A DNA stretch of 64,000 bases from Oxalobacteraceae bacterium UBA6018 (GTDB lineage: Bacteria; Pseudomonadota; Gammaproteobacteria; Burkholderiales; Burkholderiaceae_D), in contig DIZW01000114.1 in NCBI GenBank assembly GCA_002428015.1, forward strand, positions 10,651-74,650, in the 5' to 3' direction. Both the position numbers and the translations under genes were made by a program. The notes below the pieces were generated by a model. That model saw only the letters and a list, made by a program, of their open reading frames with translations. It searched no databases and was not told the origin of the DNA. Shown here piece by piece: positions 9,045 through 19,597 of the stretch. Each line of letters begins with the position of its first letter. Positions within the stretch are counted from its first letter, which is position 1.

Positions 9045-10475
9045 TCACTTGCCGTCCAGGATCTTGCCGGGGTTGAGGATGCCCTTGGGGTCGAGCGTGC
9101 GTTTGATGGCGCGCATCATCTCGACCGCTTCGATGCCGGCCTCCTGCACCAGGAAATCCATCTTGTGCATGCCGATGCCGTGTTCGCCCGTGCAGGTGCC
9201 GTCCAGGCGGATCGCGCGCGCCACCAGCTGCGCGTTGAGCGTCTCGGCCACCCGCCTTTCGTGGGCGGAGTTGGGGTCGATCAGGTAGCCGAAATGGAAG
9301 TTGCCGTCGCCGACGTGGCCCACCAGGTAGTAAGGCAGGCCGGCGGCGTCGGCTTCGTCCACCGATTCGAGCAGGCATTCGGCCAGGCGGCTGATCGGCA
9401 CGCAGGTGTCGGTGCTGATGGCGCGGCAGCCGGGGCGCGACTGGATGGCGGCGAAGTAGGCGTGGTGGCGCGCCGTCCATAAGCGCGAGCGGTCTTCGGC
9501 ACTGGTGGCCCATTCGAACGAGCCGCCGCCGAATTCGTCGGCGATCATGCGCACCGTCTCGGCCTGTTCCTTGACGCCGCTGGCGGTGCCGTGAAACTCC
9601 ATCAGCAGCATGGGCGACTCGGGCAGCGCCAGCTTGCTGTGGACGTTGACCATGCGGATGCTGTTGGCGTCGAGCAGCTCGACCCGGGCGATGGGAATGC
9701 CGGCCTGGATGATGTGGATGGCCGTGCGCACCGCCGCCTCGATCGACGGGAACGAGCACACGGCGGCCGACTCGGCTTCCGGCAGCGGATGCACGCGCAC
9801 CACGATCTCGGTGAACACGCCGAGGGTGCCTTCGCTGCCGACCATGAGCCGGGTCAGGTCGTAGCCGGCGCTGCTTTTCTTGGCGCGGGTGCCGGTGCGC
9901 ACCACCGCGCCGGAGGCGGTCACCACCTCCAGCGCCAGCACGTTTTCGCGCATGGTGCCGTAGCGGACGGCGTTGGTGCCGCTGGCGCGGGTGGCGCACA
10001 TGCCGCCGATGGAGGCGTCAGCGCCGGGGTCGACCGGGAAGAACAGGCCTGTGCCCTTGAGCTCGCTATTGAGCTGCTTGCGGGTCACGCCCGGCTGCAC
10101 GGTGACGGTCATGTCTTCGGCGTTGACAGCCAACACGCGGTTCATGCGGCTCACGTCCAGGCTGATGCCGCCGCGCACGGCCAGCAGGTGGCCTTCGAGC
10201 GAGGACCCGACTCCGAACGGGATCACCGGCACGGCGTGAGCGTCGGCGAAAACGATCAGGTCGATGACGTCCTGGGTGCTCTCGGCGAACAGCACCGCCT
10301 CGGGCGGGGGTACGTCGACGTAGGCCGATTCGTCGCGTCCGTGCTGCTCGCGCACCGCCAGCGCGGTGGACAGCTGGGCGCCGAAGCGCGCGGCCAGCGC
10401 GGCCAGCAGGTCCGGCGTGAGGCGCGCCGGCGCCGCGGTGGAGCGTGGGGAATCGGTCGTCAACAGCATCGTCAT
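9045..10475 (-). CDS. FAD-linked 2-hydroxyacid oxidase/dehydrogenase (GlcD/D-lactate dehydrogenase type)
   Basis: About 476 residues. An FAD_binding_4 (PCMH) domain carries PFGVGSSLEGH and GADASIGGMCATRASG, and the C-terminal FAD-oxidase domain carries GDGNFHFGY and the family-diagnostic GEHGIGMHKMDFL. These match respiratory D-lactate dehydrogenases and GlcD. I chose the ATG at 10475 over the one at 10490 because AAAGAGAA lies directly upstream. It starts 18 bases after the alpha-galactosidase stop, so the two are probably co-transcribed. D-lactate, glycolate or a sugar acid are all possible substrates. Confidence 0.85.
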   Translation of the reverse strand: MTMLLTTDSPRSTAAPARLTPDLLAALAARFGAQLSTALAVREQHGRDESAYVDVPPPEAVLFAESTQDVIDLIVFADAHAVPVIPFGVGSSLEGHLLAVRGGISLDVSRMNRVLAVNAEDMTVTVQPGVTRKQLNSELKGTGLFFPVDPGADASIGGMCATRASGTNAVRYGTMRENVLALEVVTASGAVVRTGTRAKKSSAGYDLTRLMVGSEGTLGVFTEIVVRVHPLPEAESAAVCSFPSIEAAVRTAIHIIQAGIPIARVELLDANSIRMVNVHSKLALPESPMLLMEFHGTASGVKEQAETVRMIADEFGGGSFEWATSAEDRSRLWTARHHAYFAAIQSRPGCRAISTDTCVPISRLAECLLESVDEADAAGLPYYLVGHVGDGNFHFGYLIDPNSAHERRVAETLNAQLVARAIRLDGTCTGEHGIGMHKMDFLVQEAGIEAVEMMRAIKRTLDPKGILNPGKILDGK

Positions 10476-10492
10476 TTCTCTTTCAAACAAGG

Positions 10493-12337
10493 TCAGTGTT
10501 CAAGTCGGGCGTCGGCCCAGGCCAGCGCCACCGGGCCGGCCGCCTTCTGGCTGTCGGCGGCCACCAGTTCCAGGATGCGCACACCGGCGACCGGCACGTT
10601 CAGCTGCACCGGCGCGGCGCTGCGCTTTTCCAGCAGCAGCTTGCCGTCGCCGTACACGCGGTAGCTGATGGCATGCCGGCGCGCCGCCGCGCGGCTCTCG
10701 TCGAGCACCCCGGCGGTGGCCAGGAAACGGCTGTACGGCTGGTCCAGCCGCACTTCCAGGCGCGAGTTGTCGAGCACGCCGATGCCGTCCTGGTGGCGCT
10801 TGCCGCCCACGGTCAGCGCGGCGCCGGAGGGCGCGGCGTCCACCCGGGCCGGGACCCAGCCGGCCGGCAGCGTGCGGCCCAGCGCCGCGCGCCCGTCCTC
10901 GGCCACGTTGACGCTGGCCGGCATGCGGTCCAGGTACTGCGCCGGCGCGGCCTGCCCCTTCACCAGCAGCAGCGCCGTCTCATGCGGCGCCAGGGTCATC
11001 GCGATGGCGTCGCCGGCGAGGGCGCGGCTCTGGTGGGTCCACAGGTCGCGCACGGTGACGCCGGCCTGGGCGCCAAGTCTCAGCCGGGCCAGCGGCAGCG
11101 ATACGCCGGCGGGCCGCTCGCCGCGGTTGACCAGGGCCACCGCCACGGCGCCCGGCTCGGCCAGCGTCTTGGCCAGGACCTGGGTGTCGCCGTCGCGCAT
11201 GAGGGTGATGGCCTGGTTGCCGGCCGGGTCCTGGTCCACGGCGACGACGTCGGCGTTGCGCGCGATATCGATCAGCTCCTGCGGCATCCTGGTCAGGTCG
11301 GCGCCGAGGATCAGCGGCGCGCTGAGCATGGCCCACAGCGATAGGTGGGCGCGCGCTTGCGTCAGGTGGGCGGCGTCGAATTCGCCGTTGCCGATCTCGA
11401 GCATGTCCGGGTCGTTCCAGTGGCCGGGGCCGGCGTACAGCGCACGCTGTTCGGCGCTGTCGAAGTTGCGCAGCATCGAGGCCCAGGTGGCGCTGATGTC
11501 CGCGCTGGTGCGCCAGGCGTTGCCCTGCCGCCTGCCCCAGTCGGCCACGCTGGCTTCGCCCCAGGTGCAGATCGAGAGCACGTAGTCGCCCAGCGGGCGC
11601 ACCGTGGCGATCGCCTTGGCCAGGCTGGCGTACAGGCCCTCGACCTTGCCCTCGTCGGAGCGCTCCGGGTGGGCGCGCACCATCAGCGGCGCCAGCGCGC
11701 GGAACTGGCCGGCCTTGACGGCGGCCTTGGCGGGACCGAAGTCGGCCAGGCCGCAGGCGTCCACTTTCAGCAGGTCGATGTTCCACTCGCCGAAGAACAG
11801 GCGCATGTCCTGCTCCTGGAACTCGAGCGAGCCGATCTCGCGCTCGGCCACGCTGCCCACCGGCAGGTTGGGGCTGTGCGCGTCCCAGGCCTGGGAGCAG
11901 GCGTTGCGCCCGATGTCGGTGTACAGGCCGGCCTTCAGGTCCAGCGCGTGCAGGCGGTCCACCAGGGGGCGCAGGCTGGTCTGGCCGTCGGCCATGGCGG
12001 CGCTGGGGAACATGCTGGTGCGCACCTCGATACGCCCGTCGGCGCGGCGCCGCAGCCACCAGCCGTCGTCGATGTCGACGTAGCGATAGCCGGCGTCGGC
12101 CAGGCCGGACTGCTTGAGCGTGTCGGCCACGGCCAGGATCTTCGCCTCGGTCACTTCGGTGCGGAACGCGTTCCACGGATTCCAGCCCATCGGCGGTGTG
12201 GCCACGTAGGCCGCCGCCGGCACGGAGAACTGGCCGGTGGGCTGCAGGCCGGCGGCGCCGGCGGGCGCGGCGGCGAAGGCGGCCGCCAGCAGGCTGGCGA
12301 GCACGGGACGAAGCGGGCGCGGGGACATGTGCGGCAT
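10493..12337 (-). CDS. Secreted GH27 alpha-galactosidase with C-terminal NPCBM-like domain
   Basis: A 614-residue enzyme. The signal peptide ends near AGAAG (about residue 30). The GH27 barrel begins with TPPMGWNPWNAF. The nucleophile lies in LLKVDACG (Asp193) and the acid/base in RTSADI (Asp280). A C-terminal beta domain follows, and residues about 470-614 (GWVPARVDAAPSG...HQDGIGVLDNSRLEVRL) look like an NPCBM carbohydrate-binding module. The enzyme would remove terminal alpha-galactose from side chains in the periplasm or outside the cell. A second, shorter GH27 gene lies in the mannan locus at 36.5 kb. Its pairing with a flavin oxidase gene is unusual. Confidence 0.9.
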   Translation of the reverse strand: MPHMSPRPLRPVLASLLAAAFAAAPAGAAGLQPTGQFSVPAAAYVATPPMGWNPWNAFRTEVTEAKILAVADTLKQSGLADAGYRYVDIDDGWWLRRRADGRIEVRTSMFPSAAMADGQTSLRPLVDRLHALDLKAGLYTDIGRNACSQAWDAHSPNLPVGSVAEREIGSLEFQEQDMRLFFGEWNIDLLKVDACGLADFGPAKAAVKAGQFRALAPLMVRAHPERSDEGKVEGLYASLAKAIATVRPLGDYVLSICTWGEASVADWGRRQGNAWRTSADISATWASMLRNFDSAEQRALYAGPGHWNDPDMLEIGNGEFDAAHLTQARAHLSLWAMLSAPLILGADLTRMPQELIDIARNADVVAVDQDPAGNQAITLMRDGDTQVLAKTLAEPGAVAVALVNRGERPAGVSLPLARLRLGAQAGVTVRDLWTHQSRALAGDAIAMTLAPHETALLLVKGQAAPAQYLDRMPASVNVAEDGRAALGRTLPAGWVPARVDAAPSGAALTVGGKRHQDGIGVLDNSRLEVRLDQPYSRFLATAGVLDESRAAARRHAISYRVYGDGKLLLEKRSAAPVQLNVPVAGVRILELVAADSQKAAGPVALAWADARLEH

Positions 12338-12379
12338 CGGGCTACCTTTTGTATTGATTCGCGTACAGCATTATCTTCC

Positions 12380-12819
12380 TTATCCGAGCGACAGGTCGTC
12401 AAGTATCGGACAATCCGGGCGGTCGTCGCCGTGGCAGGCCTTGGCCAGGCGTTCCAGGGTACGCTTCATGGCCTGCATCTGGGCGATTTTCTCGTCGAGC
12501 TCGTCGATATGGCGGCGCGCCAGCGCGCGCACGTCCTTGCTGGCGCGGCCCTTGTCCTGCCACAGCGCCAGCAGGGTGCCGATCTGCTCGAGCGTGAAGC
12601 CCAGCTCGCGCCCGCGGTGGATGAAGTGCAGCACCTGCACGTCCTGGGCGCTGTAGAGCCGGTAGCCGGCGCCGGTGCGCCGCGCCGCGCCGATCAGGCC
12701 GATCGACTCGTAATGCCGGATCATCTTGGCCGACACCCCGGACGCCTTGGCGGCCTCGCCGATGTTGAGCATGCCCTGCTGGCGCGCCGCGCCATGGTCC
12801 AGTGGCGTATCCGGTGTCA

Positions 12820-12820
<1 letters not shown>
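12380..12820 (-). CDS. cueR: Copper-responsive MerR-family regulator CueR
   Basis: 146 residues. A MerR winged helix-turn-helix starts at MLNIGEAAKASGVS and includes MIRHYESIGLI and GYRLY; a dimerisation helix follows. The C-terminal metal loop reads CHGDDRPDCPIL with cysteines 129 and 137, the spacing that holds one Cu(I) in E. coli CueR. The ATG at 12820 shares one base with the copA stop, so it is translationally coupled to copA. An internal ATG at 12772 is an alternative start and would give the usual length. Two matching operators lie upstream of copA and copZ. Confidence 0.93.
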
Positions 12821-15006
<2,186 letters not shown>

Positions 15007-15035
15007 CGGTTCCTCCGTGGCTTGCAGACCCCGCC

Positions 15036-15066
15036 ATCATGAACCTTCCCATTATAGTAAAGTCAA
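15036..15066 (-). promoter_or_regulatory. CueR-type promoter of copA-cueR
   Basis: Read on the minus strand: -35 TTGACT (15061-15066), a 19-base spacer, and -10 CATGAT (15036-15041). The spacer holds the dyad ACTTT...GGAAGGT (15043-15063). An over-long 19-base spacer with an ACCTT/AAGGT dyad is the hallmark of CueR-activated promoters. Confidence 0.75.
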
Positions 15067-15092
15067 GCGAACCGGGCAGGCGTACAATTCGC

Positions 15093-15123
15093 TTGACCTT
15101 ACCACGGGGGCAAGGTTCACAAT
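15093..15123 (+). promoter_or_regulatory. CueR-type promoter of copZ-tolC-like-MCO
   Basis: -35 TTGACC (15093-15098), a 19-base spacer and -10 CACAAT (15118-15123), with the dyad ACCTT (15096-15100) and AAGGT (15112-15116). It mirrors the copA promoter 30 bases to the left, so one regulator can switch on both divergent copper operons. Confidence 0.78.
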
Positions 15124-15154
15124 GTGTTGGTCATTCATTTTCCAGGAGTATCAC

Positions 15155-15352
15155 ATGATCAAGCTGAACGTTCCCGACATGAGCTGCGGCCACTGCGTCG
15201 GCGCCATCACCAAGGCCGTCAAGGCGCTCGACCACGACGCCGTGCTCGACTTCGACCTGGCGACCCGCAGCGTCAAGCTGCAGACCGCCGTCCCGACCGG
15301 CAGCGTGCTGGCCACGCTGGCCGAAGCCGGCTATCCCGCCACCGAGCAATAG
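15155..15352 (+). CDS. copZ: Copper chaperone (CopZ-like HMA-domain protein)
   Basis: A 65-residue single heavy-metal-associated domain with the metal site MSCGHC at residues 9-14. AGGAG lies 6 bases before the ATG. CopZ proteins bind Cu(I) in the cytosol and deliver it to CopA or CueR. It stops 4 bases before the TolC-like gene and is first under the right-hand CueR promoter. The GHC form of the site is common in CopZ-like chaperones. Confidence 0.9.
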   Translation: MIKLNVPDMSCGHCVGAITKAVKALDHDAVLDFDLATRSVKLQTAVPTGSVLATLAEAGYPATEQ

Positions 15353-15356
15353 GCGC

Positions 15357-16682
15357 ATGGCGCGGCTACTCACCGGCGCGCTGATCGCCGCGGCCGCCCT
15401 GGCCGCCGGCGGCTGCGCCAGCTTCTCGCCGGACGGCGGGTATGGCGCGGTGCGGCGCCTGGCGCAGGAACGCAGCGCCGGGCCAATCCCGGAGAGCGCG
15501 CCGGGGCAGTCGTCCAGCGCCGCCGCGCAAGTGGGCGCGCTGCTGGCGCGGCCGCTCAGCGCGCAGGCGGCCGTCACCGTCGCCATGCTGAACAACCGCG
15601 ACCTGCGCGCCGACTACGCGGAACTGGGCGTCGCCGAGGCCGACCTGGTGCAGGCCGGGCGCCTGCCCAATCCCGGCTTCACGTTCGCGCGCCTGAAGGG
15701 TGGCGACGGCATCGACATCGAACGCAAATTCACCCTGCCCGTGATCGCCCTGTTGACGATGCCGATCGCGCGCGGCCTGGAGCAGCGCCGCTTTGAACAG
15801 GCGCAGCTGGGCGCGGCGCGCCAGCTGCTGCGCATCGCCGACGCCACCCGGCGCGCCTACTTCGGCGCCGTGGCCGCCCAGCAGAGCGTGCAGTACATGG
15901 AACAGGTCAAGAGCGCGGCCGAAGCCGGCGCCGAGCTGGCGCGCCGCATGGCCGCGGCGGGCAACTGGAGCGCCCTGCAGGCCGCGCGCGAACAGGCCTT
16001 CCTGGCCGACGCCCAGGCCAGTCTCGCGCGTGCGCAACAGGCACGCGTGGCCGGGCGCGAACGGCTCACCCGCCTGCTCGGGCTGGACGCGGCCAGCTTC
16101 ACGCTGCCCGAGCGCCTGCCCGACCTGCCGGCCGCGCCAACCGAGATCCACGACGCCGAAGCGCAGGCGCTCGGCAACCGGCTGGACCTGCTGATGGCGC
16201 AGAAGGAGCTGGCCGGCCTGGCCGCGTCGCTCGGCCTCACGCGCGCGACCGGCTTCGTCAACCTGCTCGACCTGAGCTACCTGCGCAACAGCGGCGCCCA
16301 CGGCTACGAGATCGAACTGCAGGTGCCGCTGTTCGACTGGGGCGGCGCGCGCGTGGCCAAGGCCGAGACGCTGTACATGCAGGCGGTGCAGCGCGCCGCC
16401 GGCGCCGCTGTCAACGCGCGCTCGCAGGTGCGCGAAGCCTACGCCGGCTACCACAGCGCCTACGAACTGGCGCGCCACTACCGCGACGAGGTGGTGCCGC
16501 TGAAAAAACGCATCTCGGACGAGCAGATGCTGCGCTATAACGGCATGCTGATCAGCGTGTTCGAACTGCTGGCCGACGCGCGCGAGCAGGTCGCCAGCGT
16601 CAACGCGGCCATCGAAGCCCAGCGCGACTACTGGATCGCCGACGCGGCCCTGCAGGCGGCGATGAGCGGCGCCACCGACTAA
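15357..16682 (+). CDS. TolC-family outer membrane efflux lipoprotein, copper-linked
   Basis: 441 residues. An N-terminal signal ends in AAGGC, a lipobox-like site with Cys20 as likely lipid anchor. Two long helical repeats of the outer membrane efflux family follow, including AVTVAMLNNRDLRADYAELGVAEADLVQAG and FDWGGARVAKAE. It lies between copZ and a multicopper oxidase and shares the CueR promoter, so a role in removing periplasmic copper is likely. No RND pump or membrane-fusion partner is encoded nearby, so its inner partner is unknown. Confidence 0.8.
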   Translation: MARLLTGALIAAAALAAGGCASFSPDGGYGAVRRLAQERSAGPIPESAPGQSSSAAAQVGALLARPLSAQAAVTVAMLNNRDLRADYAELGVAEADLVQAGRLPNPGFTFARLKGGDGIDIERKFTLPVIALLTMPIARGLEQRRFEQAQLGAARQLLRIADATRRAYFGAVAAQQSVQYMEQVKSAAEAGAELARRMAAAGNWSALQAAREQAFLADAQASLARAQQARVAGRERLTRLLGLDAASFTLPERLPDLPAAPTEIHDAEAQALGNRLDLLMAQKELAGLAASLGLTRATGFVNLLDLSYLRNSGAHGYEIELQVPLFDWGGARVAKAETLYMQAVQRAAGAAVNARSQVREAYAGYHSAYELARHYRDEVVPLKKRISDEQMLRYNGMLISVFELLADAREQVASVNAAIEAQRDYWIADAALQAAMSGATD

Positions 16683-16712
16683 CCCAGCGCAACGCAGGAC
16701 GGATACAGCACC

Positions 16713-18092
16713 ATGGTTTCACGCAGAGATTTCTTCATCGGCGCCGGCGCGGCCGCCGTCACGCGCGCGGGCGCGGCCACCTTGCCGGAAGCGGCGCGGA
16801 TGGACAGCGCCGCCACCCAGGCCCCGCTGGCGCCGCCCAACGGCCGCCCATACAACCCGGTGGTCACCCTCAACGGCTGGACCCTGCCCTGGCGCATGAA
16901 GGACAACGTCAAGGAATTCCACCTCGTGGCCGAGCCGGTGGTGCGCGAGATCGCGCCCGGCATGAAGGCCCAGCTGTGGGGCTACAACGGCCAGTCGCCG
17001 GGGCCGACCATCGAAGTGGTCGAAGGCGACCGGGTGCGCATCTTCGTCACCAACAAGCTGCCCGAACAGACCAGCATGCACTGGCACGGCCAGCGCCTGC
17101 CCAACGGGATGGACGGCGTGACCGGTCTGACCCAGCCCGGCATCGCGCCCGGTAAAACCTATGTCTACGAATTCGTCGCGCGCCGCGCCGGCACTTTCAT
17201 GTACCACCCGCACGCCGACGAGATGGTGCAGATGGCCATGGGGATGATGGGCCTGTGGATCACCCATCCCAAGGACCCGGCCTTCATGCCGGTCGAGCGC
17301 GACTACTGCCTGCTGCTCAACGCCTACGACATCGATCCGGGCAGCCTCACGCCCAAGGTCAACACGATGACCGACTTTAACCTCTGGACCTTCAACAGCC
17401 GCGCCTTCCCCGGCGTCGATGCGATGGTCGCGGGCGTGGGCGAGCGCGTGCGCATCCGGGTCGGCAACCTGACCATGACCAACCACCCGATCCACCTGCA
17501 CGGCCACGAATTCCACGTGACCGGCACCGATGGCGGCTGGGTGCCGCCGGCGGCGCGCTGGCCGGAGGTGACGACCGACATCGCGGTCGGCCAGATGCGC
17601 GCGATCGAACTCGTCGCCAGCGAGCCGGGCGACTGGGCCTTCCACTGCCACAAGTCGCACCACACCATGAACGCCATGGGGCACGAGGTGCCGACCATGA
17701 TCGGGGTCGACCAGCGCGAGGTGCTGGGCAAGATCAACCAGCTGGTGCCGGGCTATATGGCGATGGGCCAGACCGGCATGGCCGAGATGGAGAAGATGGC
17801 CATGATGCCGCTGCCGGACAATACCCTGCCGATGATGGGCGGGAGCGGCCCGTTCGGCGGCATCGGCATGGGCGGCATGTTCACCATGCTCAAGGTGCGC
17901 AAGGGAATGGCGCGGCACGACTACCGCGACCCCGGCTGGTACAGGCATCCGGCCGGCACCCAGGCCTACGAATGGCAGGAAGGCGGCGCGCCCATGCCGG
18001 ACACGGTGCGCGCGCCCGACACCGCGCGCATGGCCGCCAAGCCCGGCGAAACGGTGCTCAAGGTGACCAAGGGCGGCCACCATGAGCACTAG
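16713..18092 (+). CDS. Tat-exported multicopper oxidase with Met-rich segment
   Basis: 459 residues. The N-terminus SRRDFFIGAGAAA is a twin-arginine signal. The copper ligand motifs are all visible: HWHG at residues 123-126, HPHADE, HPIHLHGHEF starting at about 257, and HCHKSHHTMNAM at 311-322 with the type 1 cysteine at 312. A Met-rich stretch (about residues 347-392) precedes a His-rich tail ending HHEH. It would oxidise Cu(I) to the less toxic Cu(II) in the periplasm, as CueO/CopA-type oxidases do. It is third in the copZ operon. Its length (shorter than CueO) fits the copper oxidase subfamily. Confidence 0.88.
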   Translation: MVSRRDFFIGAGAAAVTRAGAATLPEAARMDSAATQAPLAPPNGRPYNPVVTLNGWTLPWRMKDNVKEFHLVAEPVVREIAPGMKAQLWGYNGQSPGPTIEVVEGDRVRIFVTNKLPEQTSMHWHGQRLPNGMDGVTGLTQPGIAPGKTYVYEFVARRAGTFMYHPHADEMVQMAMGMMGLWITHPKDPAFMPVERDYCLLLNAYDIDPGSLTPKVNTMTDFNLWTFNSRAFPGVDAMVAGVGERVRIRVGNLTMTNHPIHLHGHEFHVTGTDGGWVPPAARWPEVTTDIAVGQMRAIELVASEPGDWAFHCHKSHHTMNAMGHEVPTMIGVDQREVLGKINQLVPGYMAMGQTGMAEMEKMAMMPLPDNTLPMMGGSGPFGGIGMGGMFTMLKVRKGMARHDYRDPGWYRHPAGTQAYEWQEGGAPMPDTVRAPDTARMAAKPGETVLKVTKGGHHEH

Positions 18093-18239
18093 CTGGGGCG
18101 CTCGTGTCGCAAGCATGTGCTGGTTTCGTGGCAGCGCAACGGTGTGGTGAATTTTTTCGAAGGCTAGTCGATTTCAGGCACCGCCGTTCGTCGTCAGGAT
18201 GGCGGTCCCTTATCCAATCACTTTCAACATGGAGAAATC

Positions 18240-18638
18240 ATGCACAAGCAAATCATAATCAACCTGCCGGTCAAGGATCTGGACAAGTCCAAGACCTTCT
18301 TTTCCGCGCTCGGCTACGGCTTCGATCCGAAAGTCTGCAATGGGGACGCGGCCATGATGGTCATCGCGGACGGCAGCATCCATGCCATGCTGACGACCGA
18401 AGCCTTCTTCAAGTCACTCATCGACAAGCCCCTCGCGCAGGCGAAGCAAGCCAACGAGGTCGTGCTCTGCCTCACCTGCGAAAGCCGGGAAGAAGTCGAC
18501 AGCCTGATCGCCAAGGCCGTCGGCGCGGGCGGGCGCACGCCGCATCCGCCGGAAGACCACGGCTTCATGTATGACCAAGGGTTCGAAGACCTGGACGGCC
18601 ACCTCTGGAACCTGGTCTGGACGGCGCCGCCGGCCTGA
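18240..18638 (+). CDS. VOC-family (glyoxalase-like) protein
   Basis: 132 residues with the paired beta-alpha-beta-beta-beta modules of the vicinal oxygen chelate fold: IINLPVKDLDKSKTFFSALGY at the start and FEDLDGHLWNLVW at the end. The close matches are the lactoylglutathione lyase-like group with no fixed function. GGAG lies at 18231-18234, upstream of the ATG. It stands alone, convergent with the lactonase gene. The metal and substrate cannot be told from sequence. Confidence 0.8.
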   Translation: MHKQIIINLPVKDLDKSKTFFSALGYGFDPKVCNGDAAMMVIADGSIHAMLTTEAFFKSLIDKPLAQAKQANEVVLCLTCESREEVDSLIAKAVGAGGRTPHPPEDHGFMYDQGFEDLDGHLWNLVWTAPPA

Positions 18639-18660
18639 CCCTGCCGGCCGGACCGCACGC

Positions 18661-18674
18661 TAGCGCTAGCGCTA
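18661..18674. repeat. 14-bp perfect palindrome between convergent genes
   Basis: TAGCGCTAGCGCTA is its own reverse complement and overlaps the stop codon of the SMP-30 gene. It could form a small hairpin at the end of the hexarate operon, but there is no T run. Confidence 0.4.
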
Positions 18675-19589
18675 ATCGCGAAACGCGGTCTCGGCGCAGC
18701 CCTTGACGCCCGGCTTGAGCAGCACGGTCGCGCCGGCCCACACGTCGCCCTCGGCCTTGCCGGCGGCGATCGAGGTCACCAGCAGGGTATCGAGGTCCTT
18801 GCCGCCGAACGCGCACATGGACGGCTTGGCCATCGGCAGTTCGATCGTGCGATCGAGCTTGCCCTCGGGCGTGAAGCGCAGCAGGCGGCCGGCGTCGTTG
18901 GCGCAGATCCAGTAGCAGCCGTCGCTGTCGATGGCGGCGCCGTCCGGGCGGCCCGGATACTGGTTCATGTCGACGAACACGCGCTGGCGCGTCGGCGTGC
19001 CGCTGTCGGTATCGTAGTCGAAGGCCCAGATCAGCTGGCGCGACATGTGCGAGTCCGACAGGTACATGGTGCGCCCGTCCGGCGAGAACCCGAGGCCGTT
19101 CTGCACGATCAGGTTCGACACCACCGGCGCGGAGATGCCCTCGCCGCTGCCGTAGCGGTACAGGTGGCCCTCGGCGCGCGCCTCGGCCATGTCGAGCACC
19201 ATGATGCCGCTCCAGAAGCGGCCCTGGCGGTCGCAGCGGCCGTCGTTGAAACGCATGCCGGGCTTGAGTTCCGCTGGCGCGGCCAGGCGCTCGATGCTGG
19301 CGACGCCGCCTTCGGCCCCGCCCTCGCCCTCATTCTCGCCCAGGGTCACCTTGAAGATGCCGCTCTCCATGCCGGCGATGATGCCGCCGCTGGCCGTCGG
19401 CGACAGGCAGGCCGCCATCTCCGGCGTGCTCCAGCTGCGCAGCGCGGCGCTGGCGGCGTCCAGGCGCCAGATGCGGCGCGCCGGGATATCGACCCACAAC
19501 CAGGCTTGCTCTCGCGCGCTCCACACCGGGCTTTCGCCCACCGTGCACGCGTGCGCGCCGACCCGTTCGATGTTCGCAAAATCAGCCAT
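18672..19589 (-). CDS. SMP-30/gluconolactonase-family sugar lactonase
   Basis: 305 residues of a six-bladed propeller. The metal-site motifs of the family are present: CTVGESPVW near residue 15 (glutamate ligand), RFNDGRCDRQGRFWSG, and LGFSPDGRTMYLSDS with YPGRPDGAAIDSDGCYW. It is last in the kdgD operon, 8 bases after the ExuT gene. Hydrolysis of the galactaro- or glucaro-lactone formed by uronate dehydrogenase would fit the pathway, as would a gluconolactone or arabinonolactone; the assignment is by context. Confidence 0.85.
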   Translation of the reverse strand: MADFANIERVGAHACTVGESPVWSAREQAWLWVDIPARRIWRLDAASAALRSWSTPEMAACLSPTASGGIIAGMESGIFKVTLGENEGEGGAEGGVASIERLAAPAELKPGMRFNDGRCDRQGRFWSGIMVLDMAEARAEGHLYRYGSGEGISAPVVSNLIVQNGLGFSPDGRTMYLSDSHMSRQLIWAFDYDTDSGTPTRQRVFVDMNQYPGRPDGAAIDSDGCYWICANDAGRLLRFTPEGKLDRTIELPMAKPSMCAFGGKDLDTLLVTSIAAGKAEGDVWAGATVLLKPGVKGCAETAFRD

Positions 19590-19597
19590 GCGCCGCC

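Noticed and set aside
15051..15056. TATAAT (minus strand) as an ordinary -10 box of copA
   Set aside because: No -35 at a usual distance; it lies inside the 19-base spacer of the better CueR-type promoter.
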